From assembly GCF_007655135.1 (NCBI RefSeq), contig NC_045134.1:19802568-19866567 (forward strand): 64,000 bases of DNA, read 5' to 3'. Both the position numbers and the translations under genes were made by a program. Of this stretch, positions 22,401-33,317 are shown piece by piece (position 1 is the stretch's first letter; every line of letters starts with the position of its first letter). Under the pieces are notes generated by a model. That model ran no database searches. It was given only the letters and a program-made list of their open reading frames with translations, and was not told the origin of the DNA. This stretch comes from Punica granatum. Taxonomy: Eukaryota > Streptophyta > Magnoliopsida > Myrtales > Lythraceae.

Positions 22401-25400
22401 CTTGTAGACAAGTCAACTTTGGAGTGTGCATAAAAGAAAAGCTGAGGAAGCCCAACACCTTGAAGGAGTCGAAGGGTGTCTTGGAGCAAGCGTGCAAGGT
22501 AAGGCGGAGCCTGGTATGGGCTGTGACAGAGCAGTCAAGTGGGAGTTTGATCATGCTTGGTTGAATGCGAGCTAAAGTGGAGATTTGTTGAAGATGTCTC
22601 GCATTAAGCCCAAAAGACCCGAAGAATCGAAGACTCAATAGACGGCGACGAGATCGGTCGAAATGAGGAAAGGCGTTATATTTCCTATTTTCTCTGGATT
22701 TTGTTGTATCTTTTGAATATTTTAAGGGTGAAATATTCTTAGAAGATATTTATTAAAAATGGGAGATATTTATATCTAAAATGGAAGATTATTCTAGAGG
22801 AATTTAGAACATTTTTGAGATATGTGGGGTCTTCTATTTATATGTAGGGAGTGAGTCAAGTACTCAAGAACACAACGTTGTGAGGGATGGTGAGTGTTGG
22901 GTTAGATCTTTTGGGAATTCTGTCAAATTTATTTTCTCTGTAACTCTGGGGTTTAGAGTGTGAAATGTGAGAGAATTGAGAGGTTCGGAAAGACACTTCC
23001 CGGTAAGGTTCGAGTCGGTAAGAGGGCTTGGAAAACAGTGATATCTCGGTTGTAATCTCCGATTTTTTTATCTAATGGATACTCCTACTTTGTTCATTGA
23101 TGTTTCCGTCCGTTTAAGGATTTTTACGTATATTTAGTGTTGTTATTTTTTTATTTCTCATTATTTTAATCTCGTTTGGATGTCTTTGGAATAACATATT
23201 GCATAATACTATAGTTTATTTTTTCCCGGTAGATCACAATAATATAATTTTAAGGTGTTGCTCGATACCTAAATATTGTTGGATACTAGTTTAGTCAAAT
23301 GAATGCAATGGTTTTTGTACCTTAAATGCATCTTCGTCCGTACGGTCGTCCCCCGATATAGATGGGAAAAACATCATTTGAACTAGCAAATCCTGATCAG
23401 AAAGATTAGGAAGAACTTAATCAGATGAATGAAAATAATTTCATCTATCCGGTTTCTTTGATTCCTCTTATTAAGTTTTTATGAATTCTTTATCTATACA
23501 AATGAAATGAGAAATTTTGAGTTTCCTATATTTTGTTACTATAAATCTCAAGACGTTATGTAGAAGTAAAATATGAAATTTCGAAATGACCAAATTCTTT
23601 TCTTCTAAGTCAACGTTTCTTTTCGAGTAGAATAACTTATTAGATACCACGTGTTTTATTCATTTAGTTACCAATAAAAACTTACCTAATGATTCGAGGA
23701 GGAACTCAATCGCTTTGCCCTTGTCCCATTTTATGATTGGACGGATCTCCAATACCTGAATATCTCAAATTAAAAAAAAAATAGAACGATTATATTGCAT
23801 AATTTCAGAGATAAATAAAAATTATTAGAAAATTTTATTTGTACGTGAATTCAAGTAATTAATGAAAATTATGAGAATAATATCAGTACTTTTCTGCCTT
23901 GAGTGAGTTTCAGTTTTGGATACTCATTGAGGACGATTCTTACTTGCTCTGCCAACACGCCCCACCACTGCTCAAAAAATGTCAAGGATTATCATAAATT
24001 AATTAGTTTTTTAAAAAAAGATTAAAGTAATTGGTACTGTTAAGTATAACCAGTTAAATGGTTCCACATTAGTTTTTAGTATTATTTTTTAAATTTCGGA
24101 ATTTCTAAAATATGAGAATTTGATAACGTCCAATGTTTTGATATACCGTTTTTTTTTACCGTAGTTTTTATTTATATAATTATAAAAAATAAAAACTAAA
24201 TATAGATTTATATATCATCAATAGCCACATATGTTATAGCTAGGGCTTTGTAAGCCAGAAAATTATTGTTATTAAAATAACTAAAATGTCTATTCATCTA
24301 AAAAAAAAAGGTAAAATGTCGAAAGATTATGTGCATACCTTTTCATCGACACATCTGTAGTGTACGGAACAACAAAACTTATTGCTTTCCATTTTAGCCC
24401 CCGGGATGGATTTTGTTTTGTGTAACAATGCCTTATAAACCTATAAAATATTAATTAATAGATCATATATTGCGAATTAATGTAACTGAATGTACAAAAC
24501 AATTCACATCGCAATAGATGAAGAGAATGTATTTAAGTTACCGTTAATTACCTCATCGATCATAGATAAGAATTCACTCGCAGGCTGAAACATGATTTCT
24601 TTGTTATCCTGACGATTCCGTTGTTGAAAGTAAGAAAACACGCATTATGGTAGTTGGTAGATTAAAGACAATGAAGATTGCTAGTGACAATTTTACCTAT
24701 CACATCCTTAATAATTAAAGGGTGAAACTAATTAGATTTTGTAAATAAAGTGGTATATATGCTCACTTTCTTGGCACCGTTATGACTGTTTGAGGGTCCT
24801 TTGATATCCATGCCATGGCTTCCCGCGTAGTACAACTCCGGTAACTTCACAAAATTGTAAACCTGAGAAATTGGGCAGAAATCTACTGATGGTTGATTTC
24901 AAATGAATTTAAATGTCTCATTTGAAATTGCTAAATGTAACTGAATGATTGATCGATCCATATGTATACTCAGATGAGATATATTATAAGCAGAAGCAGC
25001 TCTCCTATCAATATGTTGGAGAAAATGACCTAATGCAACCATCAAATTCGATCCAACTCAACATTTTAAAACCTTTCTCCAGAAGCGGATTGGGCTTGAG
25101 AAATAATAAAAAGTAGCTTGTGAAAACCTCCCATCGAACTTTATTTAACCGTTAAAAAGCGTACCTTGTCGCGGCTTCTCCCGCTCACAATTGCCGTGGG
25201 GAAGTACTTGGCAGAATCTCTAACAGCCTCTCTCATCTGGACCGTTATCCACAGAAAAAGACATCAGCGATGAATATCTTCTTTGAACTTCTGAATAGTT
25301 AGAAAAACCAGCAGAGAACTATGCTTCGAACACGATTCGGATGTAATAAAACCTGAGAAGACATGAAAGCTCGATCTGGGTCTTCTACAATAGGGGAGAG

Positions 25401-25850
25401 GGTCCCATCGTAATCAAGAAACATCACTATCTGCTTTCCTTTAGCTGCATTTGTTATGATGGCGAACATGCTCAGTGCCGACGGGTGACAAATCTGTAAA
25501 GTACGTCGCAGGGCACAGTCGCTCCATTGTCAAGCTAAAAAGAAAAAAAAAAACCTTAATTTTCCCGAAAAAATATTCAATTCCAAAATTACCATCCCGG
25601 AATTCTGCTGGGGGGACCCAGAGAAAGCTGCTGCTCGGCCGGGCCTGGCTTGAGTTGGTGATGAGGACCGCATTGAGTCGACACATGGTTTGACCTTTGC
25701 GTCTTCGCCCTCTGTAGGCTCAATCTTCATGAGCTGTCTCCTGGACATGCCCATGAATCGGCCAGGGGCCCATCTAAGCTTGGGCATGGATGGTAGGAAC
25801 CGTGATCGGCTTGACGAGGAATCTGTGCTGGTCGACATCGTCCTCGTCAT
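19461..25850 (-). CDS. Trehalose-6-phosphate phosphatase (TPP), 11 exons, one-base frameshift in exon 9
   Basis: TPP removes phosphate from trehalose-6-phosphate, a sugar-status signal. Exons on the minus strand: 25593-25850, 25353-25493, 25165-25236, 24767-24862, 24552-24608, 24339-24440, 23890-23967, 23686-23755, 23321-23392, 19840-19932, 19461-19544; all splice sites are GT-AG. HAD motif I (DYDGT, Asp113 and Asp115) is in exon 2, SGRSRDK in exon 3, [10 protein letters not shown] in exon 4, WDKGKA in exon 8. Exon 9 is 72 nt where the frame needs 71. A run of five C (23350-23354, plus strand) has one base too many inside the motif IV coding segment and creates a stop at 23322-23324. Exons 10-11 are otherwise intact. 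The usual Trp before HPSAL is Gly at residue 85. Either a recent null/pseudogene or a sequencing error. A second in-frame ATG four codons in is equally possible as start. Confidence 0.88.
19672..19757 (-). mobile_element. tRNA-like SINE fragment (family B), in TPP intron 10 region
   Basis: On the minus strand: GGTCTTAGTGCAGTGGCACA, then AAGAGGTCCTGAGTTCGGTC, the A-box/B-box order of a tRNA-derived SINE. A related copy lies at 30717-30815. It sits within the intron between TPP exons 10 and 11, opposite in sense to the window but in the same sense as the gene. Confidence 0.5.
20117..20759 (+). repeat. 5' LTR of the Copia element
   Basis: 643 bp, starting TGTTGGAGATGTC; includes TATATATAGGGAGTGAGTC (a TATA-like word near 20394) followed by GTACTCAAGAGCACAA, shared with the 3' LTR. 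Confidence 0.8.
20795..21525 (+). pseudogene. Copia gag (UBN2-type) remnant with CCHC-like knuckle
   Basis: The frame at 20865-21077 encodes [16 protein letters not shown] and later [19 protein letters not shown], followed by WEKLESLYL, the usual order of plant Copia gag. In-frame stops interrupt it (for example directly after WEKLESLYL at 21075). Past the stops come [12 protein letters not shown] and [15 protein letters not shown], then a [11 protein letters not shown] knuckle-like motif near 21465-21505. It is non-functional. Confidence 0.75.
21610..22560 (+). pseudogene. Copia pol remnant (gag-pre-integrase end; integrase core, RT and RNase H missing)
   Basis: [14 protein letters not shown] (21628-21675) and the following [26 protein letters not shown] phrases match the gag-pre-integrase region of Copia polyproteins. 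Soon after [16 protein letters not shown] the similarity jumps to [14 protein letters not shown], normally far downstream. The integrase core, reverse transcriptase and RNase H are absent. Internal deletion explains the short 1.8-kb interior. Confidence 0.6.
22586..23197 (+). repeat. 3' LTR of the Copia element
   Basis: 612 bp, beginning TGTTGAAGATGTCTCGC and ending GGAATAACA, preceded by the purine-rich AAAGTGGAGA. It is about 30 bp shorter than the 5' LTR because of small deletions near 22735-22765. Confidence 0.8.
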
Positions 25851-25863
25851 TGATGATTTTTGC

Positions 25864-25944
25864 CTGCATACATAAATCAGTTATGGCAATAACACGAATA
25901 CCACAATACCGATAGTACGTGCGTGTGAGTATATAAATATTCAC
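25864..25944 (-). other. Predicted 5' UTR intron of the TPP gene
   Basis: On the minus strand the leader reads ...TTCCTAAG, then GTGAATATTTATA (donor), and ...TTATGTATGCAG (acceptor) followed by GCAAAAATCATCA and the ATG. The 81-bp intron has good borders. Leader introns are common in plant TPP genes. Confidence 0.5.
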
Positions 25945-26067
25945 CTTAGGAAAAAGAAAAATGGGGGCAAAGTAGAAAGGAAGAGAAGATTGCTGAGAGC
26001 ACCAATAAGTCACAAGAGCACTGAGATCGCAATCTTACGGCTTAAGTGTTGCAATGAAGGGCCAAAT

Positions 26068-26075
26068 TATATATA
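26068..26075 (-). promoter_or_regulatory. TATA box of the TPP gene
   Basis: CTATATATAA on the minus strand, about 220 bp upstream of the start codon and upstream of the predicted leader intron. Confidence 0.5.
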
Positions 26076-26079
26076 GAAG

Positions 26080-26856
26080 CTCTTGTTTTTATTATTTTCT
26101 ATATTAAAAATAAAAATATATATATTTGTATTAGGCTCATGGACCTTCATCATTCATAACAAAAAAGAAGAGCAAAGAACGAGAAGATACAATAAAAAAT
26201 CAACCCGATTCCCTTGGCTTTTCATGTCAAAAGAGAATTGCTGAATCATCTTGGAAAGAACCAGTATTACCCTTTCCCCGGTCCAACTATGATAAATTTA
26301 TGTTTGTGGAGAGACTTTTGTGATCTATTTTCGGCCGAAGAAATAACCCAGAAGTTCGAAGAATTTTTCTTTTAAATATTTAGATGAATTATAATATAGA
26401 TATGTATAATTTTATGAATAAAATCTCAGTGAGCCTACCCCGCTCAGACTGAACAATTTGGAGTAATTAGGTTTCCTGATACTAGAGTACACACAATAAA
26501 CTTAAAAAGAAGAAAAAAACTATACTCTAAATTTCTATTTTAGCAGAAAATGAAGATGTTTATGTTCTTCATTTTGGTCCGTAAACCTTTCTTCTTCTTC
26601 TTCTTTTTTTCGGTTACATGGTCCTTAAATCTTTTTTAAGCCATTTCTTTATATGATTTGAAGTAAAAAAGAAACAATGGATTCCCGGTACTTTTTTATT
26701 CCAAGTTAGTTTAATCATAGGGGATTAATTAGACACTAGAGTTTTATCACGTGCATTACATGGATTTCTTTTGACATAGTAACACAATTTTTTAAAGATA
26801 AATAACAATAAAATTTTCAATAAATTATTTCAGGTTTCGAAGAATAATTTTCAATA
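26080..26856. other. TPP upstream region and AT-rich intergenic DNA
   Basis: No gene or repeat recognised beyond short T/A and TTC runs (26593-26610). Confidence 0.4.
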
Positions 26857-27454
26857 TCTATATATAATTATAAAAGCCGAAACGAAGCTCCGAAATAATG
26901 CCACATAGGACGTAGATACCTCATGGTTGAGTGAGTCCAAAAATTCTCATCAATTACGATGCGAAAAATGGTGTGGTATCATTGAGCGACATCATTCATT
27001 TAACACTAAAGGCTTTTAAGTTATGGAAGATGAAAAGTCATCTATTATAGTAATATGATTAAAACTGAAACAATAATTTTTATTTATACACATTCTTAAC
27101 ATTTTCACATAAACAAAGCACAAACTTTCATATTTTACGAACTATGAAAATCTAAATTTATATTTTATTGAAAGCACAAGAATATTCGGCTAATTGTTTT
27201 GTAGGATATGAACAACCTATATATGAGAAAAAAAAGAAGTTTAATTGAAATAGGATTGATAACAAATAAACCTTAACTAAATATATGGTCACAAATTAAA
27301 AGAAAAAATATATCCTTATAAGACAAACTCTGCTTATACAATTATGGAGCAACTTTTGTTAGTTGTGAATATCTTACACTATTTATAAGCTTATTCCATA
27401 AGTCAATCATCTTTTTATTACTAGCCCGCGCATATGCACGGATCGTTCATCTAG
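26857..27454 (+). mobile_element. Candidate non-autonomous Helitron (598 bp)
   Basis: The left end, A|TCTATATATAATTATAAAA followed by GCCGA, is a typical plant Helitron 5' terminus. The right end has an imperfect hairpin CCGCGCATATGCACGG (27425-27440), then ten bases and CTAG|T. This fits the Helitron rules: insertion between A and T, no target duplication, hairpin 10-12 nt before CTRR. There is no Rep/helicase coding sequence, so it would be mobilised in trans. Confidence 0.6.
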
Positions 27455-28383
27455 TTTAGACTAATTTTACATGGCTCGGTGACTTCAATACAACTAATGA
27501 AGTTATGTAAGTAACAATTTTGAAATTGATAATTTTGTTTAACATATATCATATTTATTTATTTATTTATTTAATCAACGATATAACATAGGGATATATG
27601 TTGCCTGTACTTAATTCATGCATGCAATTTGCGTCTTGGCATTTTAAAATGGTGTTATTTGAAATGCTTCTTTTTAGGTGTGGGGTTTAATAATTATTAG
27701 GGTTTTTGGCCTAAAAAAAGCATGTACCATACAAAAATTCTCTAATCTCACACAAACTTTTAAAATTTTTCTGTAAATGCATGAAGTTTCAAAATTATCC
27801 CACATCTAGCATGTTGTTACCTTCCATCCATGGAATGCCGTGAAATACTTATGGGGTCGTTAAAGCTGTCCAGCTGGCCGTTATTTGCCACGTGTCTCTA
27901 CCCTATTGGTCGATCCATCTTTCTTTTTCCTCCTATATCTCTTCTTCTATTTTTTCTTCCCATGCTCATGTTCTTCACTACCACTGCTAACACCACCGCC
28001 ACCACTACTACCCCACCCCCCGAGACGTCGAAGAAACACCCCTATTATGCTTCCCCTTCTCCGAGACGCCACCTCTTGCAATAGAGCAGCAGCGGAGTAG
28101 CAACTCGAGGGAAGAGGACACCACCAGCGACCTAGCGACTCAGGATGCTCATGGGGAGGTGAGGCAACAACAGCAACAGTGGACGAGAGGAGGCAGCAAT
28201 TACAACAAGTGATAGTGTGAAGAGGAAAAGAGGAAAGGAAAGGTTGGTCCGTGTGTGGGTGATGTCCAAGTAGAGAAAGAAGAGGGGGATGAAGTTGATG
28301 ATGGTGATGGGAGGCAGATTTACCTGAACCAAAACGAATGATAAAGCAATGCCTCTACTTAGAGCATTTTCACTCGATTATAA

Positions 28384-28535
28384 TTGCTTTTTTCTTTGTA
28401 TCAGGTTCTGCAGACCTATAAACTTGAGGAAAGATATACAAAAGTACCTCAGGAGCCTATAGTCAACAAGTGTAATACAATTGAAGGAAAGCAAGGGCAA
28501 ATGCAGGAAATTATCCGATGGTCAACCGTGATCTT
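28384..28535 (+). pseudogene. Possible captured exon inside the MULE
   Basis: A T-rich tract ending TTTGTATCAG (a good splice acceptor) is followed by an open stretch coding QTYKLEERYTKVPQEPIVNK and further residues up to IIRWST. A GTGATCTT donor-like word then precedes T-rich, intron-like sequence. This exon-with-borders pattern is expected for a gene fragment carried by a Pack-MULE. I do not recognise the donor gene. Confidence 0.35.
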
Positions 28536-28889
28536 ACTTGTTCCTCTAGTTTCTGCAAATATGTTGCTTTCTTTTCATTGTTGTTTCGTATACCATACCC
28601 TTCTTCTTATGTTCTTTTCGTCATATTGTTGCTGGTTGAGAACACCACGGTAAAGCATTTCAGTCAGCTTCTTAATTTTACATCATAGATGTACTCTTTT
28701 ACCTAGACATTTTAAGGAGCATTCTTAAATCGAAGCTGATCGGGGGTTGTCAAGTTATTGCAAGGATCAACAAACTCTGCAACATGCTCATCAACAACCT
28801 AACAAGTATTTCTAGTAATCATATTCAATCCTATCATCTTCGCCATTCTCTTCATCCCTTCCTCAACTTCATCTTCTTCTTGTCCACTG

Positions 28890-29201
28890 GTGTTGTCTCT
28901 CTCTCTCGGCCCCCACACACAGAGACACACACCTTTCGGCTCCATGGCTATGACCTCTCCCTCTTTTCTTGCCTCTGCCATCACCACCATCCCCATCTCC
29001 TTCATCATTGCTGACTCCAACACAGCCCCTCCATCTCCTCCCCCTAAAGGTCATCGACATCACCATCTTCGTGCTGCTACTGTTACTGGTGTTCCATGTC
29101 CTTTCCCTACTCGCTGCTGCTGTTGTTGGTGCTCCACGCCTCTCTACCCTTTGCTGAGCTATTGTTGTGCCATTGTCCATCCCCTTTCGGGCCTCCCCTG
29201 A
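28890..29201 (+). pseudogene. Possible captured leader and N-terminal coding segment inside the MULE
   Basis: A CT-rich leader-like tract is followed by ATGGCTATGACC and an open frame that continues to 29201 with a Ser/Ala/Thr/Pro-rich start (MAMTSPSFLASAITTIP). That composition resembles an organelle transit peptide, but low-complexity codons can give it by chance. All three frames are open here, so coding status is doubtful. Confidence 0.25.
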
Positions 29202-29623
29202 GCTATTGTAGCTACTGCTCAAGCCTCCTCCACGAGCTCGATTTTGTTGTAGCTGCTCTCCTGAAATTGTTCGAGCCTACGTTGTTCACAATTCAATGGA
29301 GGGTGGGGGAGTGGTGGCGGCAGTAGTGTTGGCGGTGCAATGGAGGATGAGCAAGAGAATAGGTGAAGAATGAAGAGTTGAAAAGGGGAAAAAAATAATA
29401 AAGCCATGCAAATGGGATGGTTACACGTGGCAATTGACGACAATTAAGCAAATTTAAAGGCCATGTAAGCTTTTAACGGAGGTGGATGGACAGAAGCTAA
29501 TGGCATGCCAGATGTGAGATAATTTTGAAACTTCGTGCATTTACAGAAAATTTTAGAAGTTTGTGTTAGATTAGGAAATTTTTATAAAGTACATACTTTT
29601 TAGGCCAAAAGTCCTAATTATTA

Positions 29624-30129
29624 TAATATATTATAATTTGAAATTTTTAAGTAGAACTTATTCTAATATTCATTCTCATACTTATTTATAGTATCAATGT
29701 CAATATATCATTTTCACGAATATATCACGTATATATACTTCATACAGAAAAAAATTATTTTGTAAATTTTGTAATGGTATTATTCGAAATTAATTTTTTC
29801 TGTATATTTGCGCAATTAAAATTTTTAATTGGAACTTATTCTATCCCCTATCATATTTATTTATTGTGGCTTCCAATTTTTAATTAATATGTCATTCGTA
29901 ATATAATTTTTAGAATTACATTTATAAATAATATTATTATCAAAGTACTTAATTTTAATATATAATAATATAAATTGAATATTTTAAACTTAATTAATAT
30001 GACCATATTTAATGTATAGTGAAGTTTATTTTGCTATAGATATAGTATTTGATAAAATCTCTCTTTTCCATGATAATTTTTCACGTATTTCAAGATTTTC
30101 CTGTTCACGTATCACTCGGTATTCAAAAT
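29624..30129. other. AT-rich intergenic DNA
   Basis: Very AT-rich, with words such as GAATATTTTAAACTT and no frame. No gene seen. Confidence 0.4.
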
Positions 30130-30275
30130 CCTAATAATGAATCTCGACTGATCCATGTTTAAATTCGGTTGGCCCACTTCGAAATAAAACTCTTCATATC
30201 GTGAATTTTTTCATTTGTAAGACTCAATTCAAAACCTTATTTAAAAAGAAGAGGAAACCATAGGTTGATACATTT
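30130..30275 (-). mobile_element. SINE (family A), minus orientation, diverged
   Basis: The minus strand gives TTTTGAATTGAGTCTTACA, AATGAAAAAATTCACGATAT, GAAGTGGGCCAACCGAATTT and CAGTCGAGATTCATT, in the family-A order. A- and B-boxes are weak. Confidence 0.5.
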
Positions 30276-30716
30276 TGTGATACTGTGTCAAGTCAACGTT
30301 GGAAAATTAGATGATTATACATTGCATGTAAACGCAGTCAAATTGCAAATATTCCCTTGGAGTACTTCCGCACCGCCCCCAGTAAAGATTATAATCCACG
30401 GGCCTTCGTGCTTACCAAAAAAGAGAGAGAGGAGATAGAATAACCAGTTTCCTATAATACCCTTTGGATCTCTCACTTTTTCTCTTCTTTAATTAATTTG
30501 TTTTGCTCTGCCGATTCCACTTCTGTTGTTATTTCTGCGACATTTGCACCGAAAGGGACTTACATATTCAGCCATGAAAACCCTTAAATTTGAATTTCAG
30601 ATACGTATCTATGGTTACACGTGGTCGTGCAAAATATAGGTATGCAACTAGGGCAATTTCATTCTAGAAGACATTCCCTTTTTCGATATGAAGGAGATCC
30701 ACATACTTAGAAAATA
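30276..30716. other. Intergenic DNA
   Basis: No repeat, RNA gene or coding region recognised. Confidence 0.35.
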
Positions 30717-30815
30717 GAAGAAAAATAAAATAACACAATAAATCTATCGGCGAAAACTGAACCCGCTACCTCTTGATTTCAGGCAAGGAATGTGCCACTG
30801 TAATTATAGCCCTTC
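30717..30815 (-). mobile_element. SINE fragment (family B), minus orientation
   Basis: On the minus strand: ACAGTGGCACATTCCTTGCC, AAGAGGTAGCGGGTTCAGTT, then an A/T-rich tail with TTATTTTATTTTTC. It matches the order of the copy at 19672-19757 and has a B-box-like GGGTTCAGTTTTCGCC. Confidence 0.5.
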
Positions 30816-32553
30816 TCATTTTATAATACCTTCTACTTTAATTTCATAGCTTGTTTAGATTGTGGGCTATGAAAGATTATGGAGGGGTGGATTATGAAAG
30901 GTTAATATACGAATTTGTAATGTTGCGTTTGGTTTCATAGTAGGATTTTAAAATAAGATTTTGATTTTGAAAAAGAGTGGTATAAATAGGGCTCACCATT
31001 TGACTTTGTATGAGTTATGTTGTTTTGTTATGGAAAAAAAGTAATATAAATGTGGCTCACTATTTGACTTTGTATGAATTATTTTGTTCTGTAGTGGGTA
31101 GAGTTAAGTTAGAATTGTGATTCTAAAATAATTATATGAAATCAAATAAGGCATAAATAACCCTTTATGGCACTCTCCCCTAAAATCCTCCATAACTCAC
31201 AATCCAAGCAAGTTTTTATACTATATGGATGTCATAAGAATGACGTAAATATAAATGCAGATATTTCCTTATGAAAAGAGAGACATAAAATATGACATGT
31301 AGGTGGATCCGATAATGTTTTGGTAGAAAATTCATTTGATGTTTCCTACAAGAGAGTGGAAAAACCACGGCCTAACCTTTTTGCATGTGAAAACAACTCT
31401 CAGAATCATATATATCATATTATATACGAGTTATTCGTCTTCTTCCCTTTTGATCTTTGGTCTGTGATTCTGTCGTTGACTCAGTAGGCCGTGAAAAACA
31501 TGGGAAGTTTCCTGGGTATAAATTTTGAAATATTCAGTGATGTATATATATGTTCAGTGCTTTTGAAAATTCACTGAATGCGGCAGGAGCATTGCGTAGG
31601 TATATGATAAAAATAAATAAAATGTGATTGATTCAATGTTTATAAAGAAACATTCTAATTTATACAGAGGATTTTGTTTAAGATTGTTTTCATATTTATT
31701 CATGATAAAAAAAAGTAAAGATAAAAAATAATATATACTCGCAAATTGAGAATATTAAGGATTGCACCATACAATCAAAACAAAATTATTATTCCCAGTA
31801 AATTGCTTCAATTTTTAGTAAATTATTATATATTAGCAGAGAAAGTAAGTTCCACCCAGAAAAATGAGAGAGAAAGTAAGTTGCACTAATTTCAAAGCAA
31901 ATTACACACATTTTAAAATAAAAGATTCAAATCTCAAAATAAATTACACAAATTTTGAAACAATTTTACTCATCCTTTTCCTTTTAGTAAAATAATTTTG
32001 TACTCACTTTTCATAGTTCACATGATGGTATAGTGCAATTAAATTTTTTAACGCCATAAAATTCCGGGCCAATGTTTGTTTTATTTTCAATATAATAATT
32101 GATTGTGATTATTATTATGATGGAAATCACTCAATCACGGATTGAGGGCATCAAAAACAAATTAATGCGACACTTTCTTATTGCGCTTGCCAGATTTTAT
32201 ATATTATAATTGATTAAAAACTGATTTAAAAGCTAAATTTAATATTAGTTCGAGAATTGATAATATATTATAAATTATTTATTATTCAACATGGCCGTTT
32301 TTCTTATGATCGCATGCGACACCAAGTGTAATCTTTAAAAGTACCGTTACCATTGATATGAAATAGGTTTTCTAGTCGAATGCATGGCTTATTATCTATG
32401 GTTTGATTTGTTATTTAAACAAGGGAGGCTTGGACTTTGGACAAGTCGGCCTCCCTGTTATGCTTGATTAATATCAATCTAAAGTCACAACTCACGGAAA
32501 CTCCCTTTTTTAAAAGATAAAGATGATCACGGAAACCCCCTTAACATAAAAAA
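30816..32553. other. AT-rich intergenic DNA
   Basis: Roughly 1.7 kb with two related phrases (AGTGGTATAAATAGGGCTCA at about 30976 and AGTAATATAAATGTGGCTCA at about 31040, both followed by CC/CTATTTGACTTTGTATGA). This marks a small local duplication. No gene. Confidence 0.4.
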
Positions 32554-32690
32554 GTTCTAGTCGATCATGGTTAGCTCACAGATAAAAAGGAGAAAAGTTA
32601 AACCAATTATGAATTTTCTCTATATTCACAATATTCAAATCCGAAACCTTACTTAAAAGGAAAATGTATCAGACCAACTGAATATATCAA
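32554..32690 (-). mobile_element. SINE (family A), minus orientation, diverged
   Basis: The minus strand reads GTTGGTCTGATACATTTTCC, TTTAAGTAAGGTTTCGGATT, TGAATATTGTGAATATAGAG, then CTGTGAGCTAACCATGATCG. It has the same order as other family-A copies. Confidence 0.5.
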
Positions 32691-33189
32691 ACCACGTAGG
32701 TCCCCAACCCTAATTTAGTCAGCAAATCAATACCTGCTTGTAAAGCGGGCGAGAGGAGCTTTCGAGAATAGAAACCAGACCAACTCATTTGAATCTTCAT
32801 TTAACCCAACTATGCTTCTTCCCAAGGAATACAATATGAAGGCCTTTTAGGAAGGGATTTGATTCCCCGCAGGGTTATATTATGTCCACCAATTAAATTA
32901 ATCACATGCTCAATTGAAATTTCCGGCTGCGTGTCTTTCGTCTGGTATTCTATGAGAGATTAGAGGTTTCTCCCTAATTTCTTTCCGAGATTCTTCCACT
33001 AAGTTCCTAACTAATTCTTCGTTTGCACCATAAATAGGTCAAAACCGGGTGGCCACGGATCGATGCCTATGAAGCTACGCTTAGTTATTGGTCCGTGCCC
33101 ATTTGTGTGGTTTTTGTGAGTTTGAGGAAGCTCAAGTTAGTCAATAAGAGAGTGTTAGGCAAATCTAAAGTAGGGTTTTTGAAGAGAAC
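32691..33189. other. Intergenic DNA
   Basis: No gene or repeat boundary recognised. Confidence 0.35.
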
Positions 33190-33317
33190 AAAGTGGGATG
33201 GTTCAAGCGGTTTGGTACTTGTTTCGCTTAAGTAAGGTCTCAGGTTCGAGTCCTTGTGAATGCAGAAAATTCACGCTGTGAGAACTTTATCTCTTAGTAG
33301 GCCGACTCGGCTCTACT
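33190..33317 (+). mobile_element. SINE (family A), plus orientation, 5' part, split by solo LTR A
   Basis: The best-preserved family-A copy: A-box region GATGGTTCAAGCGGTTTGG, a perfect B box GGTTCGAGTCC at 33243-33253, and TTGTGAATGCAGAAAATTCACG. It breaks off at CTACT|TGTCAGCACC where LTR A begins. Its 3' part resumes at 42545. Confidence 0.75.

Larger units (their letters stand above)
20117..23197 (+). mobile_element. Decayed Ty1/Copia LTR retrotransposon inside TPP intron 9
   Basis: Two LTRs (20117-20759 and 22586-23197) start TGTTG(G/A)AGATGTCT, align along their length and enclose 1.83 kb. A primer-binding-type word TTGGCATTAGAGC follows the 5' LTR (initiator-Met-tRNA type, one change from the usual). 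A purine-rich AAAGTGGAGA precedes the 3' LTR. Flanks are AATTG and TATTG (4 of 5 match). The 5' LTR ends CAATA instead of the expected TAACA. The LTRs differ clearly at many positions, so the insertion is old. The host intron (19933-23320) would be about 300 bp without it. Orientation is opposite to the TPP gene. Confidence 0.85.
27700..29614. mobile_element. Mutator-like (Pack-MULE-type) element with long TIRs and 9-bp target duplication
   Basis: TAATTATTA occurs at 27691-27699 and 29615-29623, directly outside inverted ends GGGTTTTTGGCCTAAAAA and GGACTTTTGGCCTAAAAA (minus). The inverted similarity continues for about 130-150 bp (AAATGCATGAAGTTTCAAAATTAT / AAATGCACGAAGTTTCAAAATTAT). Nine-bp duplications with long TIRs mark MULEs. 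There is no transposase. The interior is GC-richer than its surroundings and looks like captured host gene pieces. Confidence 0.8.

Noticed and set aside
27885..28100. Proline/threonine-rich ORFs as a small secreted protein gene
   Set aside because: They lie inside the MULE, overlap in two frames and have no consistent signal or stop context.
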